DNA of 6,264 nt, from positions 1 to 6,264 of the forward strand of contig JAQVEI010000150.1 of assembly GCA_028697695.1 (NCBI GenBank). The letters run 5' to 3'. This document shows, piece by piece, positions 5,603-6,264 of the stretch. Position 1 is the first letter of the stretch. The number at the start of each line of letters is the position of its first letter. The stretch is from Lentimicrobiaceae bacterium. GTDB taxonomy: Bacteria > Bacteroidota > Bacteroidia > Bacteroidales > Lentimicrobiaceae. A program made the translations under genes and the position numbers. Below the pieces are notes generated by a model, which did not search any database, was not told where the DNA came from, and saw only the letters and a list, made by a program, of their open reading frames with translations.

Positions 5603-6238
5603 TCACATAGGTGGAATATTCTTGGGCTGCTTATTCGTAAACGAAATCAAGCCTGCCCATCCACCACCAGCTACTGCAAGTAGAATCCCAATCCATAAAA
5701 ACCAGTTGATACCGCTTCTGATCTCCTTCATATCAAATTCAAACTGGGTTTTATCAAAAGCATCTTTGGTTTGTTTTATATTTTTGGCACTTTCAGGAAA
5801 TTCAATAATGGTGGTTTCCTGCATACCATTGGCCACATCTGTGGAAACCATCATGTATTTATGGTCGGTAAGTTGGGTGAGGTCGGGATTTTTCTGCTCG
5901 GTACTTACAATCCAGGTTCCTTTTTTGTTGACTTCGCAGACGCCGTAAGCCTTAAAGGTAAAATTAAAGGAGCGTTCCATGTCGTTTTTCTCCAGTTTAT
6001 AATCATCCAGAAAAAAGCCGGGCATCTCCTTTTCAATGTTTCGTTTTAGCAAGGCCGGATTGTTACCAAAGGTCTGCGACCACATCTGCCATTGATTGGC
6101 ATTCATGGTCATTGATATCTTAATGTCTGCATTGCCTATGGAATCAATTTTCATTTCCATTTTGGGCTTTAACAACTCCTGCGCCTGCAGCACCAGGAAG
6201 CTGAACAGCATTATAATTATGGTCAATGTTGGTTTCAT
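5603..6238 (-). CDS. Uncharacterised exported protein with a C-terminal membrane anchor
   Basis: I do not recognise the family. The 211-residue product starts with a signal peptide (about residues 1-20, KPTLTIIIMLFSFLVLQAQ, with likely cleavage near the AQ typical of this phylum). A soluble region of about 155 residues follows, and then one hydrophobic helix at about 177-200 (INWFLWIGILLAVAGGGWAGLISF). A short polar tail TNKQPKNIPPM ends the protein. The predicted topology is outside or periplasmic bulk, one helix, and a short cytoplasmic tail. The soluble part is rich in Met, Lys and Asp/Glu near the start and has one cysteine (Cys101). The phrases TFKAYGVCEVNKKGTW and HKYMMVSTDVANGMQETTIIEFP suggest a beta-rich domain (inference). 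The ATG at 6238 is chosen because the signal peptide begins there. Only 26 bases of upstream sequence are visible, with no promoter or Shine-Dalgarno site. It converges on the tRNA-Gln unit and gives no operon context. Confidence 0.88.
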   Translation of the reverse strand: MKPTLTIIIMLFSFLVLQAQELLKPKMEMKIDSIGNADIKISMTMNANQWQMWSQTFGNNPALLKRNIEKEMPGFFLDDYKLEKNDMERSFNFTFKAYGVCEVNKKGTWIVSTEQKNPDLTQLTDHKYMMVSTDVANGMQETTIIEFPESAKNIKQTKDAFDKTQFEFDMKEIRSGINWFLWIGILLAVAGGGWAGLISFTNKQPKNIPPM

Positions 6239-6264
6239 GGTGTGATTATTTAATGCTTTTATAC

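Noticed and set aside
5562..5948. Plus-strand open frame of 128 codons near the tRNA-Gln terminator
   Set aside because: It lies opposite the exported-protein gene, whose signal peptide and membrane helix make the minus strand the credible reading.
1..6264. Search for a mobile element, CRISPR array, defence or toxin-antitoxin system
   Set aside because: There are no transposase or integrase motifs, no regularly spaced repeats, no terminal inverted repeats and no target duplications. The two tRNAs have intact 3' ends without a duplicated attachment site in view. The genes are housekeeping or widely conserved.

Overview
The window reads as a piece of ordinary chromosome from a member of the Bacteroidota. 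Four start sites carry the phylum's -7 promoter element TAnnTTTG, clear Shine-Dalgarno sites are nearly absent, neither tRNA gene encodes its CCA end, and the YgiQ-type and glutaminyl-tRNA synthetase proteins match the Bacteroidota versions as I remember them. I could run no database search, so family names rest on motif recognition.

Left part, minus strand (about 1-3000). Read in the direction of transcription, this is tag (3-methyladenine DNA glycosylase I), then a DUF488 protein, then a large YgiQ-family radical SAM protein whose C-terminal end runs off the left edge. The tag and DUF488 genes are 5 bases apart, and the DUF488 ribosome binding site lies inside the end of tag, so they look like a coupled two-gene unit. 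ygiQ has its own well-formed promoter, placed so close to the ATG that its mRNA is probably leaderless or nearly so.

Middle, plus strand (about 3135-5582). A CAU-anticodon tRNA (probably tRNA-Ile2, otherwise elongator Met) has its own promoter, a structured 5' leader and a strong intrinsic terminator. Next is glnS with its own promoter, which fixes the start codon at 3559 rather than at an in-frame TTG further upstream. About 200 bases after glnS lies tRNA-Gln(CUG), again with its own promoter and terminator. The enzyme and one of its substrate tRNAs therefore sit side by side.

Right part, minus strand (5603-6238). A small protein of unknown function has a signal peptide and one membrane helix near its C terminus. 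It converges on the tRNA-Gln unit.

No mobile element, CRISPR array, phage gene, defence system or other exotic system is visible. The points worth a second look are small-scale: the leaderless ygiQ promoter, the glnS/tRNA-Gln pairing with an A73 discriminator, substitutions in the base-recognition pocket of Tag, and the tag-DUF488 coupling.
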